A stretch of 63,227 nucleotides of DNA from UBA1723 sp045641625 (GCA_045641625.1 JAZUHH010000044.1:1-63227), one strand, 5' to 3'. Positions 23,973 through 32,708 are shown, numbered from the stretch's first letter. The notes: a model not told the origin generated them from the sequence alone. A program made the numbers and translations.

Positions 23973-24788
23973 ATGAAAGGTATGCAATTCAAGAATAGTT
24001 TTTTAGGTTTGGTAATGTTCCTTTCTGCGTGTTCAGTCTCAGAGCAGAAGGAAGTCAAGGTGCAGGAAATAGAGAAAGACAATAGCGACTCTATTTCTGC
24101 CTTGTATAGACCTATTCAAGAGACTTATGTGGCAAGAGTGGCAGATACTTCAGAAATAGTACGATTAGATTCTGTTGCTTATGTTGTAGTTGGATCTCAT
24201 AAGGCTGTGGATTTGGGGCTGCCAAGCGGAACTCTTTGGGCGTATGCTGATTTAGGTGCAGATTCTCCGTTCGAGAAAGGTGAATTTTTCTATTGGGGAG
24301 AAACGAAAGGCTATAAGGAGGAACCCATCAGAACATACGCGTATGTAAGTGAATGGGAAAATCTTTCGCATGACGAGATGGTGGAGAAAGGTGTTGTTGT
24401 TGATAGTGTACTTACTCCGAAATATGATGCGGCGACGCAAAATATGGGAGAAAATTGGTGTATGCCAACAAGGGCTCAAGTTGAAGAACTTGTAGAAAAG
24501 TGTGAATGGAGCTTGTTAGACAACGTACATCAACGATTTTCTGGGTATAAAGCAACTGGCCCTAACGGTAATTCGATATTCTTTATTTTTGCTGGCGGTG
24601 AGGATTATTTGTGTTCATCGTACTATTGGAGTGAAGATGTTACTCATGTAGATGTACTAAAGCTGATTGACGATTCGAATTATTCAGATTCTGATGGAGA
24701 CCAGAATATGTATAACCCTGTGGGAACTTATGAAATGGAGTTTTATTCATTATGCAAGGTTCGAGCTGTAGTAAAGAATAAGCAGTAA
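23973..24788 (+). CDS. Lipoprotein with Bacteroidales AVDLGLPSGTLWA domain
   Basis: 271 residues from the ATG at 23973. The short lipoprotein signal FLGLVMFLSAC-SVSEQ suggests membrane anchoring. Residues about 70-270 hold the domain starting HKAVDLGLPSGTLWAYADLG, with FFYWGETKGY, ENWCMPTRAQVEELVEKCEW, GPNGNSIFF and YYWSEDV blocks. This is the fibrobacter-succinogenes-major-paralogue-like (FISUMP) domain common in Bacteroidales surface proteins; its function is not known. A shorter paralogue lies at 46388. Signal-peptide length and lipobox suit an outer-membrane location. Base composition is slightly more A/T-rich than its neighbours. Confidence 0.75.
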   Translation: MKGMQFKNSFLGLVMFLSACSVSEQKEVKVQEIEKDNSDSISALYRPIQETYVARVADTSEIVRLDSVAYVVVGSHKAVDLGLPSGTLWAYADLGADSPFEKGEFFYWGETKGYKEEPIRTYAYVSEWENLSHDEMVEKGVVVDSVLTPKYDAATQNMGENWCMPTRAQVEELVEKCEWSLLDNVHQRFSGYKATGPNGNSIFFIFAGGEDYLCSSYYWSEDVTHVDVLKLIDDSNYSDSDGDQNMYNPVGTYEMEFYSLCKVRAVVKNKQ

Positions 24789-24789
24789 G

Positions 24790-24858
24790 CCAAATTTTAT
24801 TTATCGGAAACTCAGTTTATTATGAAGATTTTGTAAAAATATCTCCGGTAAAATTTGG
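24790..24858. repeat. Long-loop inverted repeat after the lipoprotein gene
   Basis: CCAAATTTTA (24790-24799) and TAAAATTTGG (24849-24858) are perfect 10-bp inverted arms about 49 bp apart, just upstream of the tRNA-Gly promoter. It could close a transcript-end structure; role unknown. Confidence 0.5.
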
Positions 24859-24877
24859 AGAGTGTCCTAAAAAGTTC

Positions 24878-24885
24878 TAATTTTG
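24878..24885 (+). promoter_or_regulatory. -7 element of tRNA-Gly
   Basis: TAATTTTG followed by CATCGC and, 4 nt later, GAGAAA; the same string precedes tRNA-Arg at 59037. Confidence 0.65.
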
Positions 24886-24921
24886 CATCGCAATCGAGAA
24901 ACAAAGGTTGCAGGCAATGAT

Positions 24922-24994
24922 GCGGAAGTAGCTCAGTTGATAGAGCAATAGCCTTCCAAGCTGTGGGTCGCGGGTTTGAACCCCGTCTTCCGCT
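24922..24994 (+). tRNA. tRNA-Gly (anticodon TCC)
   Basis: 73 nt cloverleaf: acceptor GCGGAAG / CTTCCGC, D-stem GCTC / GAGC, anticodon stem ATAGC / GCTGT around loop CTTCCAA (anticodon TCC), T-arm with TTTGAAC, discriminator T. CCA is not encoded; CAA follows. It reads GGA and GGG codons. Confidence 0.97.
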
Positions 24995-25001
24995 CAAATA
25001 T

Positions 25002-25036
25002 AGGAGTTTCGATTTTGAGACTCCTTTTATTTTTTT
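25002..25036 (+). terminator. Terminator of tRNA-Gly
   Basis: 9-bp stem AGGAGTTTC / GAGACTCCT (one G-U), then TTTTATTTTTTT. Confidence 0.85.
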
Positions 25037-25110
25037 GAATGTTGATTACTAACCTTTAACTTGTTGATAAAAACCTACACAAATCTCAGTAAAGTACAGA
25101 AATTTAGTTT

Positions 25111-25118
25111 TATCTTTG
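25111..25118 (+). promoter_or_regulatory. -7 element of dnaN
   Basis: TATCTTTG followed by CAG, giving a leader of about 70 nt before the dnaN ATG. Confidence 0.6.
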
Positions 25119-25194
25119 CAGTTACGTTCGCGCATAGCGTGATGATGTCTGCGGACAATGATTATTTATTTGAAATTTTAAAGAATAAGAATAT

Positions 25195-26355
25195 ATGAAA
25201 TTTACCGTTAATGGTGACTTGCTTTATCAGCATGTTTCGATGGTAAGCCGCATTATGGCTTCAAAGAATTCTCTTCCAATTTTGGACTGCGTGTTGTTCA
25301 ACCTTAGAGGTATGGAGTTGGAACTTGTAGCTTCGGACTCGGACAACAGTATGCAGACAAAGATGAGCGTTCTTGATTCTGATGGAGATATGAGCATAGC
25401 AATGCCAGCACGCCTTGTTATGGACACATTCAAGAACTTGGCAGGAAAGACAGTTTCAATATCTGTAAACGTGGATAGCCAGTTCGTGGAGATCATCTCT
25501 GGAAGCTATAAGAGTTCGTTTAATGGTATGGATGCCTCTGCGTTCCCTATGCCAAAGCAGATGGCAGAGGATGCACAGAGCTTCACAGTGCTGCCTAACC
25601 ACTTCTCGGCAGCAATATCAAATACTGTGTTCGCCGCATCGACAAATGTTCAGCGCCCGATCGTGATGGGATTGAACATGGAGGTGTTCGGCAACTCGTT
25701 GAGAATGACTGGTACAGACTCATTCAAGTTGAGCGAGATTACAGTTCCTGTGGTTTCTTCGTCTTGCGACACTCAGGTTGTCCTTCCTGCAAAGGGAGCG
25801 ACTTTGTTGAAGGCCTTGCTTGCAAAGGAGGGTGAGGATGTTGTTGTGACTTTCGACTCGACTAACATCATGTTCGCTCTTGGTGATTCTGTCATCACAG
25901 TTCGTCAGGTTGAGGGCAAGTATCCGAATGTGCGCAACGCCATCCCTACAAACATATCGAGAAGCGTGGTTATCAACCGTTCGGATTTGATCTATGCCAT
26001 CCGCGCTATTTCTCCGTTCCAGGACCAGGCTACAAACTTGGTTACTCTTGGTATTACAGCCGGAGACATACATTTGGTGAGCCGCGATACAACTCAGGGA
26101 TTGAATTCGGAGGATCACATCTCTTGTTCATTGGACGGTGAGCCGTTCGATATCGGCTTCAAGTCAACATTCCTGACTGAGATTTTGAGCAATATGGACA
26201 CTCAGGACATCATCATGAAGGTGGATGTCTTGACAAAGGGTATTGTTTTCGAGCCAATCTATCAGGAGGCAGACAGCAAGGAGGAGGATGCAGAGACACC
26301 TTCGACAGCAACAAACTACGAGAGATTGTGCTTGTTGATGCCAATCAACATGTAA
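25195..26355 (+). CDS. dnaN: DNA polymerase III sliding clamp (beta subunit)
   Basis: 386-residue ring-forming clamp that holds DNA polymerase III on DNA. Three clamp domains of about 120 residues each are visible by the repeating pattern. Domain 1 starts MKFTVNGDLLYQHVSMVSRIM, and domain 3 contains VEGKYPNVRNAIP just before it. A 10-20 residue acidic insert (EADSKEEDAETPST, in part) precedes the C-terminal YERLCLLMPINM, which carries the conserved (L)LMP(I/M) tail. Length is normal. dnaA and recF are not adjacent. Its 3' hairpin overlaps the pgk promoter. Confidence 0.96.
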   Translation: MKFTVNGDLLYQHVSMVSRIMASKNSLPILDCVLFNLRGMELELVASDSDNSMQTKMSVLDSDGDMSIAMPARLVMDTFKNLAGKTVSISVNVDSQFVEIISGSYKSSFNGMDASAFPMPKQMAEDAQSFTVLPNHFSAAISNTVFAASTNVQRPIVMGLNMEVFGNSLRMTGTDSFKLSEITVPVVSSSCDTQVVLPAKGATLLKALLAKEGEDVVVTFDSTNIMFALGDSVITVRQVEGKYPNVRNAIPTNISRSVVINRSDLIYAIRAISPFQDQATNLVTLGITAGDIHLVSRDTTQGLNSEDHISCSLDGEPFDIGFKSTFLTEILSNMDTQDIIMKVDVLTKGIVFEPIYQEADSKEEDAETPSTATNYERLCLLMPINM

Positions 26356-26391
26356 TCCACGGATGCCTGCAAAGTTTGCGTAAAGCCTAAA

Positions 26392-26425
26392 AATTCTCAA
26401 AAAAGTCGCTTTTTGTTTGAGAATT
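26392..26425 (+). terminator. Hairpin after dnaN
   Basis: 10-bp perfect stem AATTCTCAAA / TTTGAGAATT enclosing a second A/T stem with a one-base bulge. There is no GC core or long T-run, so termination strength is uncertain. It contains the pgk -33 box. Confidence 0.5.
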
Positions 26426-26446
26426 AAAGAATAAAACATAACTTTG
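26416..26446 (+). promoter_or_regulatory. pgk promoter
   Basis: -33 TTTG (26416-26419) and -7 TAACTTTG (26439-26446), 19 bp apart, followed by CATC; the clearest promoter in the window. Confidence 0.8.
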
Positions 26447-26490
26447 CATCAAATCAAGAAAATACGTATAATTATATACATTAAGAAATT

Positions 26491-27768
26491 ATGCAACTAA
26501 TTGACAATTTTAACTTTGCTGGTAAGAAGGCAATCGTTCGTGTGGACTTCAACGTTCCATTGAATAAGGAGACAGGTGCTGTAAGTGATGATACTCGTAT
26601 CCGCGGTGCTCTACCTACAATCAAGAAGATCATCGCTGACGGTGGTGCTGCTATCTTGATGTCACACATGGGTAAGCCAAAGAACGTTAACCCACAGGAG
26701 GGTGACCCTAAGTTCTCTCTAAAGCAGATCGTTTCTGCTATCGAGAAATATACTAAGGAGTTCGGTGTAGCATCTATCAAGTTCGCTGATGACGCTGCTA
26801 ACGCTGCTCAGGCTGCTGCTGATTTGAAGATGGGCGAGATCCTATTGCTTCAGAACCTTCGCTACTACGCAGAGGAGGAGGGTAAGCCAAGAGGTATCGA
26901 GAAGGACGCTCCTGAGTACGAGGCTGCAAAGAAGGCTATGAAGGATTCTCAGAAGAAGTTCGCTAAGACTTTGGCTTCTTACGCTGAGGTTTATGTAAAC
27001 GACGCATTCGGTACAGCTCACAGAAAGCACGCTTCTACTGCAGTTATCGCTGACGAGTTCGCTGAGGACAAGAAGATGTTCGGTTTCTTGATCAACAAGG
27101 AGCTTGAGGCTATGGACGGTGTTCTTGCTGCTAAGAAGGAAGGATTCACTGCTATCATGGGTGGTTCTAAGGTATCTGACAAGATCAATATCATCACTAA
27201 CCTTCTTGACCGTGTTGAGAACCTTATCATCGGTGGTGGTATGGCTTACACATTCGTTAAGGCTCAGGGTGGTAACATCGGTAACTCACTTTGTGAGAAC
27301 GACAAGCTTGACCTAGCTCTTGAGATCATCGCTAAGGCTAAGGCTAAGAACGTTAACCTACTTCTTCCAGTTGACGCTTTGAACGCTGACAAGTTCGATA
27401 AGGACGCAGCTACTAAGGAGTCTGCTATCAACGAGACTCCAGACGGTTGGATGGGTCTAGATATCGCTTCTAAGTCTATCGCTAACTTCCAGAAGGTTAT
27501 CGAGAACTCTAAGACTTTGATCTGGAACGGACCTATGGGTGTGTTCGAGTTCGACAAGTTCGCTGCTGGTACAACTGCTATCGCTAAGGCTGTGGCTGCT
27601 GCAACTGCTAAGGGTGCTTACTCACTAATCGGTGGTGGTGACTCTGTTGCCGCTATCAACAAGAACAACCTTGCTGACAAGGTTTCTTACGTTTCGACTG
27701 GTGGTGGTGCTATGCTTGAGTACATGGAGGGTAAGGAGCTTCCAGGTATCGCAGCTATCCGTAAGTAA
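26491..27768 (+). CDS. pgk: Phosphoglycerate kinase
   Basis: 425-residue glycolytic enzyme transferring phosphate from 1,3-bisphosphoglycerate to ADP. The N-terminal substrate-binding block is RVDFNVPLN (about residues 14-22), followed by the DTRIRGALPTI loop. The hinge and nucleotide-binding regions are GGSKVSDKI and GGGMAYTF, and the C-terminal ATP loop is LIGGGDSVAAI with STGGGAMLEYMEG. Length is slightly above the common 390-420, as in other Bacteroidetes. Codon use is extremely biased (GGT, GCT, AAG, CGT, CTT), a sign of high expression. Separate promoter; a hairpin overlapping the next gene may end its transcript. Confidence 0.98.
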   Translation: MQLIDNFNFAGKKAIVRVDFNVPLNKETGAVSDDTRIRGALPTIKKIIADGGAAILMSHMGKPKNVNPQEGDPKFSLKQIVSAIEKYTKEFGVASIKFADDAANAAQAAADLKMGEILLLQNLRYYAEEEGKPRGIEKDAPEYEAAKKAMKDSQKKFAKTLASYAEVYVNDAFGTAHRKHASTAVIADEFAEDKKMFGFLINKELEAMDGVLAAKKEGFTAIMGGSKVSDKINIITNLLDRVENLIIGGGMAYTFVKAQGGNIGNSLCENDKLDLALEIIAKAKAKNVNLLLPVDALNADKFDKDAATKESAINETPDGWMGLDIASKSIANFQKVIENSKTLIWNGPMGVFEFDKFAAGTTAIAKAVAAATAKGAYSLIGGGDSVAAINKNNLADKVSYVSTGGGAMLEYMEGKELPGIAAIRK

Positions 27769-27789
27769 TCTGTTCTAGATACTTGATAT

Positions 27790-28392
27790 ATGAAAGAGGC
27801 AGCTAAATATCTATTGGTTGCCTCTTTCTTTCTTTGTTTGTTGGGATGCTCCTCCAATTTCAGTGAGGATGTCTGCAAATTTGTGGTTCCCAAGGACTCT
27901 ATAAGGAACGGTGATCTGGTGTTCCGTCTAGGCAGGTCTGTAGAAAGCCGTTTTGTTGAAAGTGCCGGGAAAGAATGTGGGTTCTCTCACGTTGGTATAA
28001 TGGTGTGGGCAGGAGACACTTTGAAGGTTGTCCATGCGGTTCCGGGAGAGAGAAAAAATGACAGCATAGTCTGCGAGCCTGTTGAGTCTTTCCTTTGTGA
28101 TGCTAGGGCGCAGAGAGCCGGCTTCTTCAAGGTTATCTGCGGAGATTCGGTTGCGAACAGAGCAGCGGTATATGGTTTGAAAAGATACAGGGATGGTTGT
28201 ATATTTGACCATGACTATAATCTGGACGATGATGGCAATGTGTATTGTACCGAGTTGGTTTGGCGTGCCTATAAGGAATCTGGTATAGATATTACCGAAG
28301 AAAAAAGGACAGAAATATCGACTTTTTTTGTTGAGTCCGGAGTGATTATATCTCCACAGGATTTACTCGGTAAAACTAGACAAATGGACTAG
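27790..28392 (+). CDS. YiiX/YebB-like permuted NlpC/P60 hydrolase, lipoprotein
   Basis: 200 residues. Lipoprotein signal with lipobox LLGC-SSNF. The fold-specific motifs follow: NGDLVFR near residue 40, the His in FSHVGIMV about residue 65, and the Cys in VYCTELVWRAY about residue 155. This matches the permuted papain-like YiiX/YebB hydrolases, which act on lipid-linked or peptidoglycan substrates; the order (His before Cys) shows the permutation. Likely periplasmic and membrane-anchored. It lies 21 bp after pgk and may depend on read-through, since the pgk terminator-like hairpin lies within its first codons. Substrate unknown. Confidence 0.82.
   Translation: MKEAAKYLLVASFFLCLLGCSSNFSEDVCKFVVPKDSIRNGDLVFRLGRSVESRFVESAGKECGFSHVGIMVWAGDTLKVVHAVPGERKNDSIVCEPVESFLCDARAQRAGFFKVICGDSVANRAAVYGLKRYRDGCIFDHDYNLDDDGNVYCTELVWRAYKESGIDITEEKRTEISTFFVESGVIISPQDLLGKTRQMD
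27792..27830 (+). terminator. Terminator-like hairpin overlapping the start of the YiiX-like gene
   Basis: Perfect 10-bp stem GAAAGAGGCA (27792-27801) / TGCCTCTTTC (27819-27828), 17-nt loop, then TTTC and T-rich sequence. It begins inside the ATG of the next gene. Confidence 0.55.
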
Positions 28393-28473
28393 ATTTTGGG
28401 AAATGTGTAGCCTACATTTGTCATTTTGTAACGATTTTTTATGTCTTTCGATACAATGTGTTACAAAAAATTA

Positions 28474-28481
28474 TAATTTTG
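28474..28481 (+). promoter_or_regulatory. -7 element of the Lrp-type regulator
   Basis: TAATTTTG followed by CC, 29 bp before the ATG. Confidence 0.6.
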
Positions 28482-28510
28482 CCTTGGTTATAGAAAAATA
28501 ATTAGAGTCA

Positions 28511-28969
28511 ATGGAAAAGATAGATGAATTGGATAGACAAATTCTTGATATAATTACCAAGAATGCACGTATTCCGTTCAAAGATATAGCAGAGGATTGT
28601 GAGGTTTCAAGAGCCGCTATCCACCAGCGTGTCCAGCGTTTGATCGACATGGGTGTGATTGTGGGGTCGGGTTATCACGTAAATCCAAAGACTTTGGGCT
28701 ATCAGACTTGTACCTATATCGGTATCAAGCTTGAAAAGGGATCCATGTATGCAGATGTAGTTCCTGAATTGGACAAGATTCCTGAGGTGGTGGAGTGCCA
28801 CTTTACAACTGGACCTTACACAATGATGGTCAAGCTATATGCTCGTGACAACGAGGATTTGATGGAACTTTTGAATGGAAAGATACAGAGTATCAAGGGC
28901 GTTACTTCTACAGAGACTCTAATTTCTCTTGATATGAGTATCAAAAGAGAAGTGCCTATTACTTTGTAG
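28511..28969 (+). CDS. Lrp/AsnC family transcriptional regulator
   Basis: 152 residues. The N-terminal winged helix-turn-helix covers about residues 5-60 (LDRQILDIITKNARIPFKDIAEDC, in part, and VSRAAIHQRVQRL), followed by the RAM ligand-binding domain at about 65-148. This is the feast/famine regulator layout, normally an octamer or dimer responding to amino acids. Effector and targets are unknown. It is 30 bp upstream of cysS and probably co-transcribed. Confidence 0.93.
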   Translation: MEKIDELDRQILDIITKNARIPFKDIAEDCEVSRAAIHQRVQRLIDMGVIVGSGYHVNPKTLGYQTCTYIGIKLEKGSMYADVVPELDKIPEVVECHFTTGPYTMMVKLYARDNEDLMELLNGKIQSIKGVTSTETLISLDMSIKREVPITL

Positions 28970-28999
28970 TGGTTTCCTAATACATTATAATATAGGATT

Positions 29000-30469
29000 A
29001 TGAATAGAGAATTAACAATATATAATACTCTTACTCGCAGAAAAGAAATTTTCAAGCCGCTTCATGCACCACATGTTGGAATGTATGTTTGTGGTCCGAC
29101 TGTATATGGAGACGGACATCTTGGTCATGCTCGTCCTGCCATTACTTTCGATATTCTGTACCGTTACCTTACTCATCTAGGCTACAAGGTGCGTTATGTC
29201 CGTAACATTACCGACGTAGGCCATTTGGAGCATGATGCAGACGAGGGTGAGGACAAGATTGCTAAGAAGGCAAGACTTGAGCAGATGGAGCCTATGGAGG
29301 TTGTTCAGTATTATTTGAACCGCTACCACAAGGCTATGGAGGCTCTTGGTGTGCTTCCTCCTAGCATTGAGCCGCACGCTTCCGGTCATATCATTGAGCA
29401 GATTGATTTTGTAAAGAAGATTCTTGATGCAGGATATGCGTATGAGAGCGAGGGTTCTATCTATTTTGACGTAAAGAAGTACAATAAGGATCATCATTAC
29501 GGCAAGTTGTCAGGAAGAAACATTGACGATCTTCTTGAGACTACTCGTGAGTTGGATGGCCAGAGTGAGAAGCGTTGCGCTTTGGATTTCGCATTGTGGA
29601 AGAAAGCTCAGCCAGAGCATATCATGCGTTGGCCTTCTCCGTGGAGCAACGGTTTCCCAGGTTGGCACATGGAGTGTTCGGCAATGGGTACCAAGTATCT
29701 TGGCGAGGAGTTCGATATCCACGGAGGTGGAATGGACTTGATCTTCCCTCATCACGAGTGTGAGATTGCTCAGAGTACAGCAGCCCTTGGCAAAGAGACT
29801 GTCCATTACTGGATGCACAACAACATGATTACTATCAACGGACAGAAGATGGGTAAGTCGTTGGGCAACTTCATTACTTTGGACGAGTTCTTTACTGGTT
29901 CGCACAAGCTTTTGGCTCAGCCTTATACAGCTATGACAATCCGTTTCTTTATTCTTCAGGCTCACTATCGCAGCACTGTTGATTTCAGTAACGATGCCCT
30001 TCAGGCTGCAGAAAAGGGTCTTGCCCGTTTGACTGACGCGTACAATCGTTTGATGAAGTTGAAGGCGTCCAAGGAGACTTCAGGAATTGAGTTGAAGAAC
30101 TATAGGGAGTTGTGCGAGACTGCACTTTGTGATGATTTGAATACTCCTATCGTTATTTCTCACTTGTACGATGCTTCCAAAGCAATCAACACAGTTACTG
30201 ATGGCAAGGGTACAATCTCTGAAGCAGATCTTGAGGAGTTGAAGTCTGTGTTCAATTTGTTTATGGTTGATCTTCTAGGATTGAGAGTGAGCGAGGACAG
30301 TTCTTCGAGCAGCGATGCGTACAAGGGTGCTGTTGATTTGCTTCTTGATATCCGTAAGGCGGCAAAGGCAAACAAGGATTGGGCTACAAGTGACAAAATT
30401 CGTGACGAGTTGGCAAAACTCGGTTTCAATGTAAAGGATACAAAAGACGGATTCGAGTGGAGCCTATAA
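29000..30469 (+). CDS. cysS: Cysteinyl-tRNA synthetase
   Basis: 489-residue class I synthetase charging tRNA-Cys. Motifs: the HIGH-like site GDGHLGHARP with the zinc-binding Cys in YVCGPTVYG at about residues 29-50, further zinc ligands in GWHMECSAM and HHECEIAQ, and the KMSKS-like loop KMGKSLGNF about residue 285. The DALR anticodon-binding helix bundle covers the last 150 residues. Length is normal. Possibly in one transcript with the Lrp-type gene; no terminator is seen after it. Confidence 0.98.
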   Translation: MNRELTIYNTLTRRKEIFKPLHAPHVGMYVCGPTVYGDGHLGHARPAITFDILYRYLTHLGYKVRYVRNITDVGHLEHDADEGEDKIAKKARLEQMEPMEVVQYYLNRYHKAMEALGVLPPSIEPHASGHIIEQIDFVKKILDAGYAYESEGSIYFDVKKYNKDHHYGKLSGRNIDDLLETTRELDGQSEKRCALDFALWKKAQPEHIMRWPSPWSNGFPGWHMECSAMGTKYLGEEFDIHGGGMDLIFPHHECEIAQSTAALGKETVHYWMHNNMITINGQKMGKSLGNFITLDEFFTGSHKLLAQPYTAMTIRFFILQAHYRSTVDFSNDALQAAEKGLARLTDAYNRLMKLKASKETSGIELKNYRELCETALCDDLNTPIVISHLYDASKAINTVTDGKGTISEADLEELKSVFNLFMVDLLGLRVSEDSSSSSDAYKGAVDLLLDIRKAAKANKDWATSDKIRDELAKLGFNVKDTKDGFEWSL

Positions 30470-30528
30470 TGGTATTTTGAGTTCGCAAATGTTAAAAAAC
30501 ATGCTTCTTGATAAAAAACATTGACATT

Positions 30529-30562
30529 TTTGAGTGTCTGTTGTTATTTGTTTTTAACTTTG
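30529..30562 (+). promoter_or_regulatory. Promoter of the secreted protein at 30619
   Basis: TTTG (30529-30532) and TAACTTTG (30555-30562), 22 bp apart, with a leader of about 50 nt. Confidence 0.6.
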
Positions 30563-30618
30563 TGGCCGATACTAATATGAATAGTTAGGAAAGAATTAAT
30601 AATTTTAAATAACAGCGT

Positions 30619-32322
30619 ATGTATAAAAAACTTTTACTCGCTTCTTCATTGGTTGCATCTGCTATGGCAATGCAGGCAACAGAGTATTATATCGTCAAGG
30701 ACGGTAAGGTAGCTGATGGAGTTGAGCTACTTAACGCAGCAGAGGGTTCAAAGCTTAAGATCACAGAGGGTGTTGAGGTTGCTGGTGGTACAGGAACTTA
30801 CCTTCACTACGAGACTGAGGCTACTGACCTTGCTGTTTACGGAGGTCGTATGTTCTATGTCAATGGTGGTATTGATTTGAACAATGCCTGGATGATTGAC
30901 ATCACATATTTCTTCCCAGAGGGTTCAAAGATTCACGGAGATAACTTGAAGCGTGAGTCAATGCGTATCGATTTGCTAGGTGATACAGTTACAGTTGCAG
31001 ATGTAGATACATTCAAGTACGACTACAACCAGTCAACACGTCGTTTCGCTCACCTTGGTTACGATGTATATTTCCGTGATTTCTACAAGTACAATCCAGA
31101 CGAGGACGTTGCTGAGTTGAAGAATCAGGGTGTAGGTGTTGATCGTAAGTTGACTCGTTACATCTATACAAACCCTTCTTTCAAGGATGCTTTGGGTTCA
31201 TCTAACATGGTGAATGTAGTTTCTTTGGCTTGCGGTCAAGAGGCTCCTTCTACAGCAGATTTTCCTAACGAGTTCTATATCAAGGAGATTAAGATTTACA
31301 GCGAGGGTATCAAGCCTTTCTATAATGAGCCATTCCACTCGTTTGTAGATGCAGATTATATCTCTGGTCCTGGAACAAACTTCTTCAGATACAAGGATAC
31401 AGATGGTACATTGGCACCATACAACGCTAAGAAGAACATGGGTTACGAGGCTCGCGAGTTGTACGGATGTACTTACTTGGCAGGTCCTCAGGATAATGGC
31501 TTGAAGGCTGGTAACTTGGCAGCAAACTGTGAGCGTCTATGGCAGTCAAAGGGTGAGCAGTGTGTAGATGACATCTTCTATGATACAGAGGTTGGTATCA
31601 TGTTGAAGGTAGGTTCTGCTGCTGACCGTGCAAACAATCCAGTTTACGTTCGTATTCCATTCGATGACTCTGTTGCAATGCCAGGAGAGAAGATGAATGT
31701 TCGTTTGATGCTAGGTCACAACGCATGTGCTACTTGTAATCAGTACACAAGCTATGACAAGGCAGCATCAGTTGCTCCACTTCAGTATCGTTTCGAGAAG
31801 GGTAACTTGTCATCTTACAGCGAGACTACAGATTGGGCTGCTTATACTTCTATCGACACTCTTCCTATCAATGTTAACATCGTTGAGGAGGATATCACAG
31901 TTCCAGAGGGTGGATACAATATCATTACTCTAGGATTCTTCCCACAGGAGGATGTTCCATTCGTAGTTGGTGATCTTCAGGTTCGTGGAGCAAGATCAGT
32001 TGCCCCTGGTAAATTTGCAGGATTTGAGGGTGAGGCTGTTGAAGTATGTAAGGTTTCTATGCCATTCTCTGACTTTGTTGTTGTTATGCCAGGAGTTGAG
32101 ACAATCGAGTCTGATGGTCTTGAGATTTACCCTAACCCAGCAGAAAACGAGTTCTTCGCACCAGCTGACGTAGTTAAGGTTGAGGTTATCTCTATGGCAG
32201 GAAATGTTGTATTGACAACAAATTCTAACGCAGTTAATGTTAAGGGTCTTGCTAAGGGCATGTACGCTGTTAAGGCTTACACTGAGTCTGGTGTTAAGAC
32301 AGCTCGCATTATCAAGAAGTAA
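30619..32322 (+). CDS. Highly codon-biased secreted protein with T9SS sorting domain
   Basis: 567 residues, function unknown. A Sec signal peptide (MYKKLLLASSLVASAMAMQA) is followed by a large beta-rich ectodomain, about residues 22-490, of no family I recognise. The C-terminal region starting about residue 493 (SDGLEIYPNPAENEFFA, MAGNVVL, GLAKGMYAVKAYTESGVKTARIIKK) is a T9SS type A sorting domain. Codon use is as strongly biased as in pgk, so the gene is probably one of the more highly expressed ones. A HNACATC motif is near residue 370. It has its own promoter and terminator. A surface-layer or major secreted protein is an inference. Confidence 0.8.
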   Translation: MYKKLLLASSLVASAMAMQATEYYIVKDGKVADGVELLNAAEGSKLKITEGVEVAGGTGTYLHYETEATDLAVYGGRMFYVNGGIDLNNAWMIDITYFFPEGSKIHGDNLKRESMRIDLLGDTVTVADVDTFKYDYNQSTRRFAHLGYDVYFRDFYKYNPDEDVAELKNQGVGVDRKLTRYIYTNPSFKDALGSSNMVNVVSLACGQEAPSTADFPNEFYIKEIKIYSEGIKPFYNEPFHSFVDADYISGPGTNFFRYKDTDGTLAPYNAKKNMGYEARELYGCTYLAGPQDNGLKAGNLAANCERLWQSKGEQCVDDIFYDTEVGIMLKVGSAADRANNPVYVRIPFDDSVAMPGEKMNVRLMLGHNACATCNQYTSYDKAASVAPLQYRFEKGNLSSYSETTDWAAYTSIDTLPINVNIVEEDITVPEGGYNIITLGFFPQEDVPFVVGDLQVRGARSVAPGKFAGFEGEAVEVCKVSMPFSDFVVVMPGVETIESDGLEIYPNPAENEFFAPADVVKVEVISMAGNVVLTTNSNAVNVKGLAKGMYAVKAYTESGVKTARIIKK

Positions 32323-32342
32323 TCTAACTCTTTAGATATATT

Positions 32343-32381
32343 AAGAAGGATGTCCAACAATGGGCATCCTTCTTTTTTTTT
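32343..32381 (+). terminator. Terminator of the secreted-protein gene
   Basis: 13-bp stem AAGAAGGATGTCC / GGGCATCCTTCTT (one G-U), 6-nt loop, then TTTTTTTTA. Confidence 0.92.
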
Positions 32382-32387
32382 ATTGTT

Positions 32388-32708
32388 TTACTTGGCATTG
32401 TGTCCCATAGCCTTTAATGCTGCTATGGCTTTTTCTCTAACGTCTCCTTGAAGCAGTATTTCTTCTGGTCTGAAGGAACCTCCAACACCTAATTTTTTTT
32501 TCAGGTCCATTGCTAGCTTTTCGACTTCTTCTTCTCCAAAAGTGAATCCGGAAATGAAGGTAGCGGTTTTGCCTCCTCTGCCTTTCTTTTCCATGGTGAC
32601 ACGAAGGTTCTGCTTGTTAGGTTTTGCCTCCTTTTCTGGAGTCTCTACTATATCTTCCCCTTCTGGAAGAGATGAAGATAAAGCAGAAAGTTTTTCTTTC
32701 CAATCCAT
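32388..32708 (-). CDS. yciH: SUI1/eIF1-family translation factor YciH
   Basis: 106-residue bacterial SUI1 protein. The Lys-rich N-terminal tail (about residues 1-30, EDIVETPEKEAKPNK) is followed by the SUI1 fold: RVTMEKKGRGGKTATFISG, LKKKLGVGGSF and EILLQGDVREK. YciH-type proteins resemble eukaryotic eIF1 and are linked to stress-time control of translation initiation; their essential role is unproven. Convergent with the secreted-protein gene, whose terminator is immediately downstream. Its promoter faces away from that of the FAH gene within 77 bp. Confidence 0.95.
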   Translation of the reverse strand: MDWKEKLSALSSSLPEGEDIVETPEKEAKPNKQNLRVTMEKKGRGGKTATFISGFTFGEEEVEKLAMDLKKKLGVGGSFRPEEILLQGDVREKAIAALKAMGHNAK

